A DNA stretch of 64,000 nt from Kibdelosporangium philippinense (GTDB lineage Bacteria; Actinomycetota; Actinomycetes; Mycobacteriales; Pseudonocardiaceae): contig NZ_JAJVCN010000001.1 of the NCBI RefSeq assembly GCF_021390435.2, forward strand, positions 248,001-312,000. The letters are read 5' to 3'. Below are positions 8,817 through 18,685 of the stretch, one piece after another; within the stretch, counting starts at the first letter, position 1, and each line of letters begins with the position of its first letter. Made by a program: the position numbers and the translations under genes. The notes under the pieces were generated by a model, which saw only the letters and a list, made by a program, of their open reading frames with translations, had not been told where the DNA came from and made no database searches.

Positions 8817-10258
8817 CATCGCGGCGACGGTTCCTCGGCCTGCTCGCGGGCGCGGCGGTCATCGGGACGACCGGTTTCGTGGTCGCCGGTCAGGCAGGCA
8901 ACAACGGTTTGCTACGCAGTAAAAGGCCGCTCCCGAAGCCGTTCACGACCCCGCTGCCGATCCCGCAGATCAAGCGACCGACCCGGGTGGACAGCGGGGT
9001 CGAGTACTACACCTTGACGCAGCGGGCGCGGGACACAGAGATCCTGCCTGGCGTCCGGACGCGAATCTGGGGGTATGACGGGACTTTCCCAGGCCCGACA
9101 TTCCATTTGCGACAAGGGCGCCAGGCAGTCGTCGAAGTGCGCAACGAGCTTGACGTCCCGACCTCGCTGCACCTGCACGGTGGCGTGACACCACCGGAGT
9201 CGGACGGTTACCCGACGGATCTGGTGAATCCGTTGGGAAAGAAGGAATACATGTATCCGGTGCGGCAGCGCGCCGCCACATTGTGGTACCACGATCATCG
9301 AATGGACTACACGGCTCCGCAGGTGTGGCGCGGCCTGGCCGGGATGTGCTTGGTCGGTGATGCCGAGGAGGAGAATCTTGGGCTGCCCGCGGACAATTAC
9401 GACGTGCCGTTGCTGTTGACCGATCGCGCGTTCGACGAAGATGGGTCCTTTTTGTACCCGTCGTTGCATCACGGTCCAGGGGTGGAAAAGGAGTACGCCA
9501 ACGGCGTGCTTGGGGATGTGATCCTGGTCAATGGCGCGCCATGGCCGATGCTCGAAGTCGATGCGACCCGATACCGGTTCCGGATCGTGAACGGCTCCAA
9601 CGCCCGCCGATACGAGCTGGCGCTGGAGCAAGGCGGGGACCTGGTCCAAGTCGGCAGCGACGCTGGATTGCTGGACATGCCAAGGAAACACCCGAGCCTG
9701 ATCGTTACACCCGGCGAACGGTTCGACGTGCTCGTGGACTTCCAGGACTATCCAATCGGTACAGAGATCACCCTGACGAACCGCCTTGACGGCCCAGTCA
9801 TGCGGTTCAAAGTGATCCGGCAAGGGCCGAAGAGTGCTCCCGTACCGACCAAACTCGTGGACATCGAGAAGCTCGAAAACCCGATTGTGACGAGGACGTT
9901 CGACTTCCGAACCACAAAGGAGCATCACGGTGCGCGGATGTGGACGATCAACGGCGAGTTGTTCGACGCGACGAAAAGCCTTGCCGACCCGAAGCTCGGG
10001 ACCGTGGAGAAGTGGCGGATCTCCAGTGATTTCCACCATCCGGTGCACTTGCACCTCGCGCACTTCCAGGTGCTGTCCCGTGGCGCTGGCGGGCCGCAGG
10101 CGCGGGACGCGGGCTGGAAGGACACTGTGGACGTTCGGCCGTACGAGGTGGTCGAGGTGCTCGCCAGGTTCGACGGGTACCGGGGCCGGTACATGATGCA
10201 TTGCCACAACCTCGAGCACGAGGACATGGCGATGATGGCGAACTTCTTCGTCGGTTGA
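8813..10258 (+). CDS. Tat-exported multicopper oxidase (CotA/bilirubin-oxidase-like)
   Basis: A 481-residue laccase-family oxidase. The N-terminus TSRRRFLGLLAG is a twin-arginine signal followed by a hydrophobic stretch. All four copper-binding segments are present: HLHGG (near residue 119), WYHDHRMD (near 158), HPVHLHLAHF (near 408), and HCHNLEHEDMAMM (near 463), which supplies Cys, His and Met of the type 1 site. It should oxidise phenolic substrates or metal ions outside the membrane using oxygen. The GTG start overlaps the upstream membrane protein stop. It is one of two multicopper oxidases in the window. A link to the surrounding cluster is possible but unproven. Confidence 0.9.
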   Translation: MTSRRRFLGLLAGAAVIGTTGFVVAGQAGNNGLLRSKRPLPKPFTTPLPIPQIKRPTRVDSGVEYYTLTQRARDTEILPGVRTRIWGYDGTFPGPTFHLRQGRQAVVEVRNELDVPTSLHLHGGVTPPESDGYPTDLVNPLGKKEYMYPVRQRAATLWYHDHRMDYTAPQVWRGLAGMCLVGDAEEENLGLPADNYDVPLLLTDRAFDEDGSFLYPSLHHGPGVEKEYANGVLGDVILVNGAPWPMLEVDATRYRFRIVNGSNARRYELALEQGGDLVQVGSDAGLLDMPRKHPSLIVTPGERFDVLVDFQDYPIGTEITLTNRLDGPVMRFKVIRQGPKSAPVPTKLVDIEKLENPIVTRTFDFRTTKEHHGARMWTINGELFDATKSLADPKLGTVEKWRISSDFHHPVHLHLAHFQVLSRGAGGPQARDAGWKDTVDVRPYEVVEVLARFDGYRGRYMMHCHNLEHEDMAMMANFFVG

Positions 10259-10290
10259 CAGTCCGGCGGCGAGTCTGCCAACCTGGAAAC

Positions 10291-10370
10291 AGGCCGAGAG
10301 GCGCTGCAACGGACGGTTCGACTCCGTCCGCCACGCTCGGCCTGATCCACGAACTTGCAAGGGCGCCTCC
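10291..10370 (+). ncRNA. S-adenosylhomocysteine (SAH) riboswitch
   Basis: It lies directly upstream of ahcY. P1 is AGGCCGAG (10291-10298) with CTCGGCCT (10336-10343). An inner hairpin is GGACGG (10311-10316) with CCGTCC (10324-10329). The conserved GCGCTGCAAC core is at 10301-10310. A pseudoknot GAGGCGC (10298-10304) pairs with GCGCCTC (10363-10369). This is the known SAH riboswitch fold, an ON switch when SAH accumulates. The AGGAGG of ahcY follows 9 bases after its end. Confidence 0.88.
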
Positions 10371-10392
10371 TATTAACTAGGAGGTTTGTCCT

Positions 10393-11844
<1,452 letters not shown>

Positions 11845-11856
11845 AAACCACAGCTT

Positions 11857-11906
11857 CCTCGTAGGTGCTCGGTCTAAAACCGAGCTGCGGCTGGGTACCT
11901 GCGAGG
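11857..11906 (+). other. Structured RNA element downstream of ahcY
   Basis: The outer stem CCTCGTAGGT (11857-11866) pairs with ACCTGCGAGG (11897-11906) with one G-U. Inside is a perfect hairpin GCTCGGT (11867-11873) with ACCGAGC (11879-11885) and a 5-nt loop. It lies 12 nt after the ahcY stop, before palindromic repeat copy B. No T run follows, so it may protect the 3' end, be a small RNA, or be part of a compound terminator. Confidence 0.45.
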
Positions 11907-11921
11907 GATCCAGTAAGAAAC

Positions 11922-11974
11922 CCTCGTGAGTGGTTAAGCGTGTTCTAACACGTCTAACCACTCACGAGGTTTTT
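11922..11974. terminator. Palindromic repeat copy B with T run, bidirectional terminator
   Basis: The 15-bp arms are 11922-11936 and 11955-11969. The inner CGTGTT-CT-AACACG nearly completes the stem, followed by TTTTT (11970-11974) on the plus strand. It lies between convergent ahcY and the alpha/beta hydrolase gene. It is the best terminator-like copy of the six-copy family. Confidence 0.8.
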
Positions 11975-12762
11975 CAGCGGGAAGTCAGTTCCAGGATCGC
12001 CCGCACCACTCGATCGGGTGCTTCCAATGGAAGCATGTGCCCGGCTCGGGGGATTTCCTCGAAGTCCGCCTTGGGCAAGGTTTCCGCGACGACCCGGCCG
12101 AGCTCGGGTTTGATGACCGTGTCGGCTTCGCCATGCAGGAGCACAGCGGGCACGGAAACCGAGGCAAGCCCTGGCCGAAGGTCCATCCCGGACGTACACC
12201 CGAAGCAGGCGGCCCGGACCTTGCGTGAAGTCCCGGCGAACAGTGAACGGTGTGCCTCCAGGGCATCCCGTGAGATGTCCGACCCGACCGTGCTGCTGAT
12301 CATCTTGCGACCCAAGGCCCCGCGCCGGATGGCGAACGAGAACATCGGGTTGCCCATCAGCCGGACTTCACCCTTTGGGGTGTTTTGTTCATGGGCCGCG
12401 GTGGCCAGCAGAACCAGGCCAGCGATCCGGGAGGAATCGGTAATCGCGTGACACAAGGCTGCGAACCCGCCACCTGAGTGTCCAACCACGACAGCGTCCG
12501 AAGCGTTCACGGCCGCGAGGACGTCACCGAGGTCCATGGCGAACCGGGCGATCCCGATCGGTGAGATGCCCTCAGTGGACTCACCGTGCCCGCGCTGGTC
12601 GTATGTCACGACCCGAAGCCCGGCATCAACAAGCTGAGGGACAACGGAATCCCAGACGCCGCGGCCAGCAGCCCAGCCGTGAGACAGCACAACAAGAGAC
12701 CCGTCAGCAGGACCGTGAACCGAAATGGCGATCGAGGCGCCATCACTGGTCTTCGCCTTCAT
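11974..12762 (-). CDS. Alpha/beta hydrolase
   Basis: A 262-residue alpha/beta hydrolase-fold protein. An oxyanion-hole segment (VLSHGWAAGRGVWD) lies near residue 27, the nucleophile elbow is GHSGGG (Ser near 92), the acid is in LHGEADTVI, and the catalytic His is in GHMLPLEAP near the end. The substrate is unknown. The ATG at 12762 overlaps the SRPBCC gene stop by 4 bp (ATGA), so it is translationally coupled to a possible cyclase/binding protein. It may act as a thioesterase or ester hydrolase in the pathway. Confidence 0.85.
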   Translation of the reverse strand: MKAKTSDGASIAISVHGPADGSLVVLSHGWAAGRGVWDSVVPQLVDAGLRVVTYDQRGHGESTEGISPIGIARFAMDLGDVLAAVNASDAVVVGHSGGGFAALCHAITDSSRIAGLVLLATAAHEQNTPKGEVRLMGNPMFSFAIRRGALGRKMISSTVGSDISRDALEAHRSLFAGTSRKVRAACFGCTSGMDLRPGLASVSVPAVLLHGEADTVIKPELGRVVAETLPKADFEEIPRAGHMLPLEAPDRVVRAILELTSR

Positions 12763-13250
12763 CGCGGGACTCCGTTCGCTGTGTGCCTGCCGCCAAGCAG
12801 CGTCCGCAGGTTCGTGAACGCCAGCTGAGCCGCCTGCGAGTGCTTGCCGCCCACATCGGCCACTTTGGACAGAACCTTCGCGATCCCTTGTGGCGTTGCC
12901 TTGAAGTGGATCGACAGCCGGGTGGCCAGTCCGCCGTTCACCGGTGCGACGGTGAACGTGACCGTGCCGCGGAACACACCCTCGAAGTATTCCGCGTCCA
13001 ACCGCCTGCCCGGATCCACATACGTTGTGCGGGAAGTGAAGCGCAGCTTCGGGCCGCCCTTGTCGTGCCCCTTCGGGTGCACTGTCCACTTCACCTCGGT
13101 GCCGACCTGGTCGGCAGGGCCGGTCGCGGCGAAGGTGTTGAAGGGCACCCAGAATCCCGCTGCCCCGCCAAGTTCCGCCACCAGTGCCTGCCAGACGAGG
13201 TCGGGCGATGTGTCGATGAACGCCTCGTCGATGATGTCGTAGCCGCTCAC
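12759..13250 (-). CDS. SRPBCC-family protein (cyclase/aromatase-like or lipid-binding fold)
   Basis: A 163-residue protein with the SRPBCC (START-like) pattern: N-terminal DEAFIDTSPDLVWQALV helix, beta strands VKWTVHPKGHDKGGPKLRFTSRTTYVDPGRRL, and a long C-terminal helix. The fold makes a hydrophobic cavity used by polyketide cyclases and many binding proteins. I chose the GTG at 13250 because AGGAGG lies 7 bases upstream; longer in-frame starts run into a low-complexity leader. It is coupled to the hydrolase downstream. The activity cannot be told from sequence. Confidence 0.75.
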   Translation of the reverse strand: MSGYDIIDEAFIDTSPDLVWQALVAELGGAAGFWVPFNTFAATGPADQVGTEVKWTVHPKGHDKGGPKLRFTSRTTYVDPGRRLDAEYFEGVFRGTVTFTVAPVNGGLATRLSIHFKATPQGIAKVLSKVADVGGKHSQAAQLAFTNLRTLLGGRHTANGVPR

Positions 13251-13288
13251 GGTTACGCCTCCTAGAACTACATTGGCTGGAGCGAGGA

Positions 13289-13311
13289 CAGGAGCTTTCC
13301 AATAGCTCCTG
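13289..13311. other. Hairpin upstream of SRPBCC gene
   Basis: CAGGAGCT (13289-13296) pairs with AGCTCCTG (13304-13311) across a 7-nt loop. It is in the 100-bp gap between the FAD oxidase stop and the SRPBCC start. No T run follows on either strand, so it may be a leader hairpin or an operator. Confidence 0.35.
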
Positions 13312-13350
13312 CCCCCGCCCTTTGTCCCACGGCGAGTAGGACCAGACAGA

Positions 13351-14838
13351 TCAGGAGAAGAACCCCTGACCGGGTGTGAGCACGCCATCCGGGTCGTAGC
13401 GGCGCTTTGACGCCACAAGGAACGGCCAGGCCGTCCCGAAGTGACGCTGCCACTGCGGCGGTGTCATGCCAGGTATCGCGCCGATGATGTAACGCTTGCC
13501 GCCCAACGACACCAACTTCTCGTAGAACTTGCGGTTCTGTGCGAGATACGCCTGGATGTTCGGGTCGCCTGGCGGCGGCATCCTCAGCAGGTCACAGAGA
13601 TACGCGATCGGCTCGTTCGGCTTGGCGAACAACGGCCGCGTCACCTTCGCGGTCTGGAACGGCGACAGGATCGTGAAACCGGCACCGAGCTGTTCGACCT
13701 GAAGTTCGTTCAGTACATAAGGGACGAACGTCTGAATCTTCGACGCCGGGACGAGCAGGTGCAGCCACGGGTGCGGGCCGTCCCAGAAACCGCCGTCCTT
13801 CCACGCCTGCTCGCCCGGGTCGACCCGGAACGTCCAGTCACGGAACAAGTGGTCGTGCACCTGCAACGCTGACCGTTCGTCACTGAGACCAGCGAGCAAA
13901 GCGGCCTCATCGGGAACCGTCGGCGCGGAGTAGTAGTACCCGGCCTCGATCTGGTACCACCAACCGGAGTTGTCCGGCTTACGCGAGAAACCGCCGCCCT
14001 GGTGGGTGAACCGGCCGTCACGCATCAGGAATTCCTGATCCCGCTGCCACTTGGCCAGATCCGTGTAGGACAAGGTGAACATCCGTACCCGCTGCGGCGC
14101 CTTCATCAACCGCACCTTGGCCTTGGTGATGACGGCGACCTGACCGGCACCGTTGATCACGGCGTTGAACAGGTCCGGCCGCACGGAAGGCGAGGCCGTC
14201 AGCACCTGACCGGCACCGGTGACGACCTCGACCTCCTCGATCATGTCCGAGAACAGGCCGTACTTCGGGACCGTGCCACCGAATCCGCCGACGGAAGCGA
14301 CTCCGCCGACCGAGAGCCGCAAGTAATCCGTTTGGGAGGGGACGATCAAGCCACGGTCCAAAGTGGCCGCGGACAGCTGGTGCAGCGACACACCGGCGCC
14401 GACGATCGCGTGGGTCGCGGTAATACTGTGGATCGTCGAGAATCCCTTGGCGTCGATCGAGATCCCGCCTGCAACCGAGGCGTTGCCCCAGAAAGAGTGC
14501 GATTCCTGGTCGTCAGCGGTGCCGCTCTGGCCGTTCACCGAGACTTTCAGGCAGTTCGCCCGAGCGTAGTTCACGATCTTCACGACATCCTGCACCGAAC
14601 CGGGCCGCAGCACGGCCTTCGGCGTCGCGGTGATGAAACCGCCCCAGTCCTTCGAGAACTCACCAAGCACGGCTGGTGATGTCTCCAGCGTGCCGTCCAA
14701 CGTCGGCACCGGGATCACGCCTTCGGCCGAAGCCGAAGCCGTTGCCCAGGTGCCGGTCACCGCGTTCCAGCCGACCACAACCGCACCGGCACCGATCCCT
14801 CTCAGGATGTTGCGCCGGGAGTGTGCGCTGCTGCCCAT
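13351..14838 (-). CDS. Tat-exported FAD-linked (PCMH-type) oxidase
   Basis: A 495-residue flavoprotein. SRRNILRGIGAG is a twin-arginine signal, followed by an FAD-binding PCMH domain (about residues 75-250) and a C-terminal substrate-binding domain resembling the cytokinin-dehydrogenase/cholesterol-oxidase type. In covalent flavoenzymes of this family the His of GHS binds the 8-alpha position of FAD. Here the segment reads NGQSGTAD (Gln104), so covalent attachment through that His is not expected. A GGAGGGG site precedes ATG 14838. It lies 22 bp after the monooxygenase gene, in one operon. The substrate is unknown. Confidence 0.8.
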   Translation of the reverse strand: MGSSAHSRRNILRGIGAGAVVVGWNAVTGTWATASASAEGVIPVPTLDGTLETSPAVLGEFSKDWGGFITATPKAVLRPGSVQDVVKIVNYARANCLKVSVNGQSGTADDQESHSFWGNASVAGGISIDAKGFSTIHSITATHAIVGAGVSLHQLSAATLDRGLIVPSQTDYLRLSVGGVASVGGFGGTVPKYGLFSDMIEEVEVVTGAGQVLTASPSVRPDLFNAVINGAGQVAVITKAKVRLMKAPQRVRMFTLSYTDLAKWQRDQEFLMRDGRFTHQGGGFSRKPDNSGWWYQIEAGYYYSAPTVPDEAALLAGLSDERSALQVHDHLFRDWTFRVDPGEQAWKDGGFWDGPHPWLHLLVPASKIQTFVPYVLNELQVEQLGAGFTILSPFQTAKVTRPLFAKPNEPIAYLCDLLRMPPPGDPNIQAYLAQNRKFYEKLVSLGGKRYIIGAIPGMTPPQWQRHFGTAWPFLVASKRRYDPDGVLTPGQGFFS

Positions 14839-14860
14839 CGAACCCCTCCAGTTAAGCTAG

Positions 14861-16405
14861 CTATGCCTTGATCTCGGTGTGGGTCTCGGCACCGGCGAGG
14901 GTCGCGACCTGGTAGGCGTCCAGGTCGAACTTCTTGGTGCCTCGGGTGAACTTGCGTGTGTTGGCCGGCCAGATGGACGGGTTACGGCCGGTCGAGTCGG
15001 TGTACCAGCTGGTGCAGGTCTTGGCGTCCCACACCGAACCGTCCAACAAGGACTCGATCTCCTTGTTGTACGCCTCAACCGCCGACGGGTTGACCTCGAC
15101 GCTGGACAGGCCACGCTTGTTGAGCGTCTTGACCGCGTCGACAACGTAGGCGATCTGAGCCTCGATCATCACCGTCTGCGAGGAGTGGCCGAGTGAGGTG
15201 TTCGGTCCAAGCATCAGGAAAAGGTTGGGGAACCCGGCCACGGTCGTACCCCGGTAGGCCTTCATCCCGCCGGCCTCCCAGGCGTCTGCGAGCTTAACGC
15301 CGCCACGGCCGGAGAGCTTCTCGGCGATTGGACGCTTGGTCGCGAGAAAGCCGGTGCCGAGGATGATCGCGTCGACCGTGCGCTCACGGCCGTCCGAACC
15401 GACGATGCCGTTCTCGGTGACCTTGTCGATCGACCCGTTGATGATCTCGACGTTGTCCTGCTGGATCGCCGGGTACCACTTGTTGGAGAACAGCAACCGC
15501 TTGCACGCCACCGCGAAGTTCGGCGTCAGCTTGGCGCGCAGCTCCGGGGCCGGCACGCTCTTGGCCAGGTGCCGCGCGGCCATGCCCTGGATCGTCTTCT
15601 CAGCCAACGGCGGCCGCTTGAACAGGAAAGCCAGGATCTCGCGGCCGTTCTTGTTCCAGCCACGGCGGAACGCGCGGTAACCGGGAACACGCTTGAGCGC
15701 CCAGCCGTGCACGCCCTTGATCGGGTTGTCCGCCTTGGGGCCGACCCATGGCGCGCTGCGCTGGTACAGGTCGAGGTGCCCGACAGTCGGCTGGATCGCT
15801 GGCACGAACTGGATCGCCGACGCGCCGGTGCCGATGACCGCGACGTTGCGGCCAGCGAGCTCGTACGAGTGGTCCCACTGGGACGAGTGCATGATCTTGC
15901 CCTGGAAGTCTTCGATACCAGGGATGTCCGGGATGACCGCGTCGGAAAGGTAACCGGTGCCCGCGACCAGGACCTGCGCGGTGTACTCACCCTGCGAGGT
16001 CTTGATGTTCCAGCGGCGCAGGTTCTCGTCCCACTTGGCGTCAAGCACTTCGTGGTTGAACTTGACGTACGGCCGCACGCCGTAGCGGTCGGCGACGTCC
16101 TTCAGGTAGTCGAACAGTTCCTGGCGTGAGCCGTAAGTGCTGTTCCAGTCGGACTTCTGGGCGAAGGAGTACGAGTACAACACCGAGGCCACGTCGCAAG
16201 CGCAACCGGGGTACGTGTTGTCACGCCACGTGCCGCCGACCTCATCGGCGCGCTCGAGCAGGACGAAGTCCTTGATCTTGTTCTCCAGCAGGCGGATCGC
16301 CACGCCAAGGCCGGAGAACCCGGTGCCGATGATGGCGACCTGCACGTGTGGCGTCGGCCGACCGCCCTTGCCTGTGCTGACGCTCTGATTGATGGTGCTC
16401 GTCAC
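14861..16405 (-). CDS. Baeyer-Villiger-type flavin monooxygenase
   Basis: A 514-residue class B flavoprotein monooxygenase. The first Rossmann motif is GTGFSGLG (27-34), with GGTW following at 57-60. The Baeyer-Villiger fingerprint FxGxxxHxxxWD spans 167-178 (FQGKIMHSSQWD), and the second Rossmann motif is VIGTGAS. These predict FAD- and NADPH-dependent insertion of oxygen beside a ketone. It is the first gene of the leftward operon with the FAD oxidase, and its promoter region carries two perfect SARP-type heptamers. It probably tailors the product of this cluster. Confidence 0.9.
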   Translation of the reverse strand: MTSTINQSVSTGKGGRPTPHVQVAIIGTGFSGLGVAIRLLENKIKDFVLLERADEVGGTWRDNTYPGCACDVASVLYSYSFAQKSDWNSTYGSRQELFDYLKDVADRYGVRPYVKFNHEVLDAKWDENLRRWNIKTSQGEYTAQVLVAGTGYLSDAVIPDIPGIEDFQGKIMHSSQWDHSYELAGRNVAVIGTGASAIQFVPAIQPTVGHLDLYQRSAPWVGPKADNPIKGVHGWALKRVPGYRAFRRGWNKNGREILAFLFKRPPLAEKTIQGMAARHLAKSVPAPELRAKLTPNFAVACKRLLFSNKWYPAIQQDNVEIINGSIDKVTENGIVGSDGRERTVDAIILGTGFLATKRPIAEKLSGRGGVKLADAWEAGGMKAYRGTTVAGFPNLFLMLGPNTSLGHSSQTVMIEAQIAYVVDAVKTLNKRGLSSVEVNPSAVEAYNKEIESLLDGSVWDAKTCTSWYTDSTGRNPSIWPANTRKFTRGTKKFDLDAYQVATLAGAETHTEIKA

Positions 16406-16463
16406 GGTTCTGCCTCCTCAGGCATCTGGCGCGCGAGGGCTTCCTTCACAAACTTTTGGGTGC

Positions 16464-16495
16464 CAGCACACCCGGCGGGCGCAAGAGCGGCGCAA
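16464..16495 (-). promoter_or_regulatory. SARP-type operator of the BVMO operon
   Basis: On the minus strand two identical heptamers TTGCGCC (16495-16489 and 16484-16478) have an 11-bp period. The region 8 bp further on (near 16469-16464) is a poor -10. It lies back to back with the plus-strand box for the ACP operon. Confidence 0.65.
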
Positions 16496-16507
16496 GACAC
16501 ACCTGGA

Positions 16508-16539
16508 TTGCGGGTTCGTTGCGCGCCACGGGGTTTAGT
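16508..16539 (+). promoter_or_regulatory. SARP-type operator and promoter of the ACP-KAS III-KR operon
   Basis: TTGCGGG (16508-16514) and TTGCGCG (16519-16525) have an 11-bp period. An 8-bp gap leads to TTTAGT (16534-16539) as -10. The layout matches the other boxes in the window. Confidence 0.7.
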
Positions 16540-16609
16540 TCGGAGCCAGAACGGCAGCCCTGACGCCGCGCACACGTGGCAGGCAGGGTGATCGAGAGGA
16601 GCGAAAGCT

Positions 16610-16864
16610 ATGGAACTGCCCACCGTGGAAGAGCTGGCCGGCCAGCTGGCAGCCGTCTCTGGCGCTGCCGAATTGGGTGCGGACGACGCGATTCAGCGCA
16701 ACTCGGACATCGACTCGCTCGACCTGATGGAGTGGCTGTACGGCTTCCAGAACAAGTACCCGCACGTCGGCGCGGACGAGTCGCTGTTCAGCGACATCGA
16801 CGACACGACCACCATGCGCGACGTGCACGCGAAGCTCGTCGCCCTGGCACAGCAAGCAGCGTAA
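16610..16864 (+). CDS. Acyl carrier protein
   Basis: An 84-residue acidic carrier protein. The phosphopantetheine serine is in DIDSLDLM (Ser36). The flanking four-helix pattern is typical, with a somewhat divergent second half (GFQNKYPHVGADESLFSDI). GAGAGGAGC lies upstream of ATG 16610. It is the first gene of a three-gene operon with KAS III and a ketoreductase, so it probably carries the growing chain of a dedicated type II fatty-acid/polyketide-like system. Confidence 0.88.
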   Translation: MELPTVEELAGQLAAVSGAAELGADDAIQRNSDIDSLDLMEWLYGFQNKYPHVGADESLFSDIDDTTTMRDVHAKLVALAQQAA

Positions 16865-16870
16865 GCCATC

Positions 16871-17857
16871 GTGGACGGCTTCGATATCGCCGGATGGGGC
16901 ATCGCTGTTCCGCAGCAGCGGGTCACCACGACCGAGCTCGCGGCCCGTTTCGACGTCGACGAGGACTGGATCATCAGCCGGTGCGGTATCCAGGAGCGCC
17001 GGAAGATCGAACCCGGCCAGACGACCGCTTCACTGGCGATCGACGCGGGCCGTGCGGCGCTCGAGCGGGCGGGGCTGACCGGCAAGGACATCGCCCACCT
17101 CATCGTGGCGAGTGCGACGCCGGAACAGCTCTCCCCAGCCACTTCCGCGTTCGTGCAGCACGGTCTCGGGGTCGCCGGGTCCGCGCATGACGTGAACGCG
17201 GAGTGCTCTGGCTTCATCTACGGCCTCATCTTCGGCGCGGCCATGATGAAGATGGACCCTCGGCCGATCCTGCTGATCGGCTCGGACACCCACTCGACGC
17301 AGATCAACCCGGTCGACCGCGATCTGTCCATTTTGGTCGGTGACGGGGCCGGTGCGATCGTGCTCACCCCGACCGAGCAGGACTGGATGCTGGCGTGGAA
17401 CCTCGGCGCGGACGGGTCGCGCCAGGACAGTCTGCGCGTGCAGGCAGGCGGCAGCCGGATGCCGACGTCGGCGACCACGTTCGCTGACGGCCTGCACTAC
17501 TCCGAGATCAAGGGAAACGAGATCTACCTCAACGCCGTGCGTTTCACGGTCCGTTCGGTGCGTGCCACGCTCGAACAGGCCGGGCTGACGGTCGACGACG
17601 TCGATCACTTCGTTCCCCATCAGGCGAACATCAGGATCATCAACTCGATCCTCGACCACACCGGGCTCAAGCCGTGCAAGCTGGTCACCAACCTGTGGAA
17701 GTACGGCAACACCGCGTCGGCGTCGATGCCCATCGCCATGTTCGACGCGTTGGAGGAAGGCCGTTTCAAGAAAGGTGACCTGGTTCTGCTTGCCGGCTTC
17801 GGCGCGGGCATGACGTGGGGGTCGGCACTTCTGAAGTGGGGCGGTGTTTCGGCATGA
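16871..17857 (+). CDS. 3-oxoacyl-ACP synthase III (FabH-like starter condensing enzyme)
   Basis: A 328-residue KAS III. The catalytic Cys is in ECSGF (Cys112), the His in VPHQANIRI, and the Asn in YGNTASASMP, so the whole triad is present. KAS III enzymes start chains by joining an acyl-CoA to malonyl-ACP. The GTG at 16871 lies 6 bp after the ACP stop. It overlaps the next gene by 4 bp. It is probably a pathway-specific starter enzyme and not the housekeeping fabH, since it sits with its own ACP and ketoreductase. Confidence 0.9.
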   Translation: MDGFDIAGWGIAVPQQRVTTTELAARFDVDEDWIISRCGIQERRKIEPGQTTASLAIDAGRAALERAGLTGKDIAHLIVASATPEQLSPATSAFVQHGLGVAGSAHDVNAECSGFIYGLIFGAAMMKMDPRPILLIGSDTHSTQINPVDRDLSILVGDGAGAIVLTPTEQDWMLAWNLGADGSRQDSLRVQAGGSRMPTSATTFADGLHYSEIKGNEIYLNAVRFTVRSVRATLEQAGLTVDDVDHFVPHQANIRIINSILDHTGLKPCKLVTNLWKYGNTASASMPIAMFDALEEGRFKKGDLVLLAGFGAGMTWGSALLKWGGVSA

Positions 17858-18615
17858 GCAGCCGGAAATCTTTTGTGGATGTGGCCCGCCCGGACTCGCC
17901 GGTCGCTCTGGTGACCGGTGCGTCCGGCGGGCTCGGCCAAGCGTTGGCCATCGAACTCGACGCGCTGGGGTGCCGGGTCGCCGTGCACTACAACTCGTCG
18001 AAGGACAGGGCGCAGGCCGTCGCGGACAAGCTGGAGAACGACTCTTGCGTGGTGACGGGCGACGTCGCCTCGTGGGAGGAGGTCAACCAGATGTACAAGG
18101 AGATCTCCGACCAGCTCGGGCCGATCGACATCCTGGTGAACAACGGCGGGATCCGCAAGGACGCGCTGATGGCCATGCAGTCGCCGGACGACTGGCGCCA
18201 GGTGATCGAGACCAACCTGATCGGGACGTTCCACACCTCCCGAGTCGCGGTTGGACACATGCTGCGCAAGCGGTGGGGCCGGATCGTCAACGTGGTCTCG
18301 CCGTCCGGCCTGATCGCGTCGGCGGGGCAGACGGCGTACTCCGCGTCCAAGGCCGGTGTCATCGGTTTCACCCGCACGCTGGCCGCGGAATGCGGTCGCC
18401 GAGGCGTCACGGTGAACGCGCTGTCCCCGGGTTTCATGGTCACCACGATGACCAAGGACCTGTCGGACAACGTGATGGACTCGATCCGGTCGAAATCACC
18501 GATTCCGCGATTCGGTACTCCGGAAGAGGTCGCCCGCAGTATGGCCCTGTTCCTGGAGTGTGACTTCACGACCGGACAGGTCATCAGCGTCGACGGCGGT
18601 GTCTCAATCACCTGA
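17854..18615 (+). CDS. 3-oxoacyl-ACP reductase (FabG-like ketoreductase)
   Basis: A 253-residue short-chain dehydrogenase/reductase. It has the cofactor motif TGASGGLG (21-28), NNGG, catalytic Ser in VVSPSG, the YSASK pair, and the C-terminal DGGVSIT typical of FabG. I chose ATG 17854, which overlaps the KAS III stop (ATGA), over an upstream in-frame start inside KAS III. It reduces the beta-keto group of the ACP-bound chain. The operon ends here, 5 bp before palindromic repeat copy C. Confidence 0.9.
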   Translation: MSSRKSFVDVARPDSPVALVTGASGGLGQALAIELDALGCRVAVHYNSSKDRAQAVADKLENDSCVVTGDVASWEEVNQMYKEISDQLGPIDILVNNGGIRKDALMAMQSPDDWRQVIETNLIGTFHTSRVAVGHMLRKRWGRIVNVVSPSGLIASAGQTAYSASKAGVIGFTRTLAAECGRRGVTVNALSPGFMVTTMTKDLSDNVMDSIRSKSPIPRFGTPEEVARSMALFLECDFTTGQVISVDGGVSIT

Positions 18616-18620
18616 TGCCC

Positions 18621-18666
18621 CTCGTGAGTGGTTATCCGGGTTCTAACCCTGATAACCACTCACGAG
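18621..18666. repeat. Palindromic intergenic repeat, copy C
   Basis: Perfect 16-bp arms (18621-18636 and 18651-18666) with an inner GGGTT-CT-AACCC (18638-18649) form a nearly complete 46-bp hairpin. It starts 5 bp after the ketoreductase stop and is the likely terminator of that operon. Confidence 0.85.
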
Positions 18667-18685
18667 ACCCTAGGAGGGATTTTCC

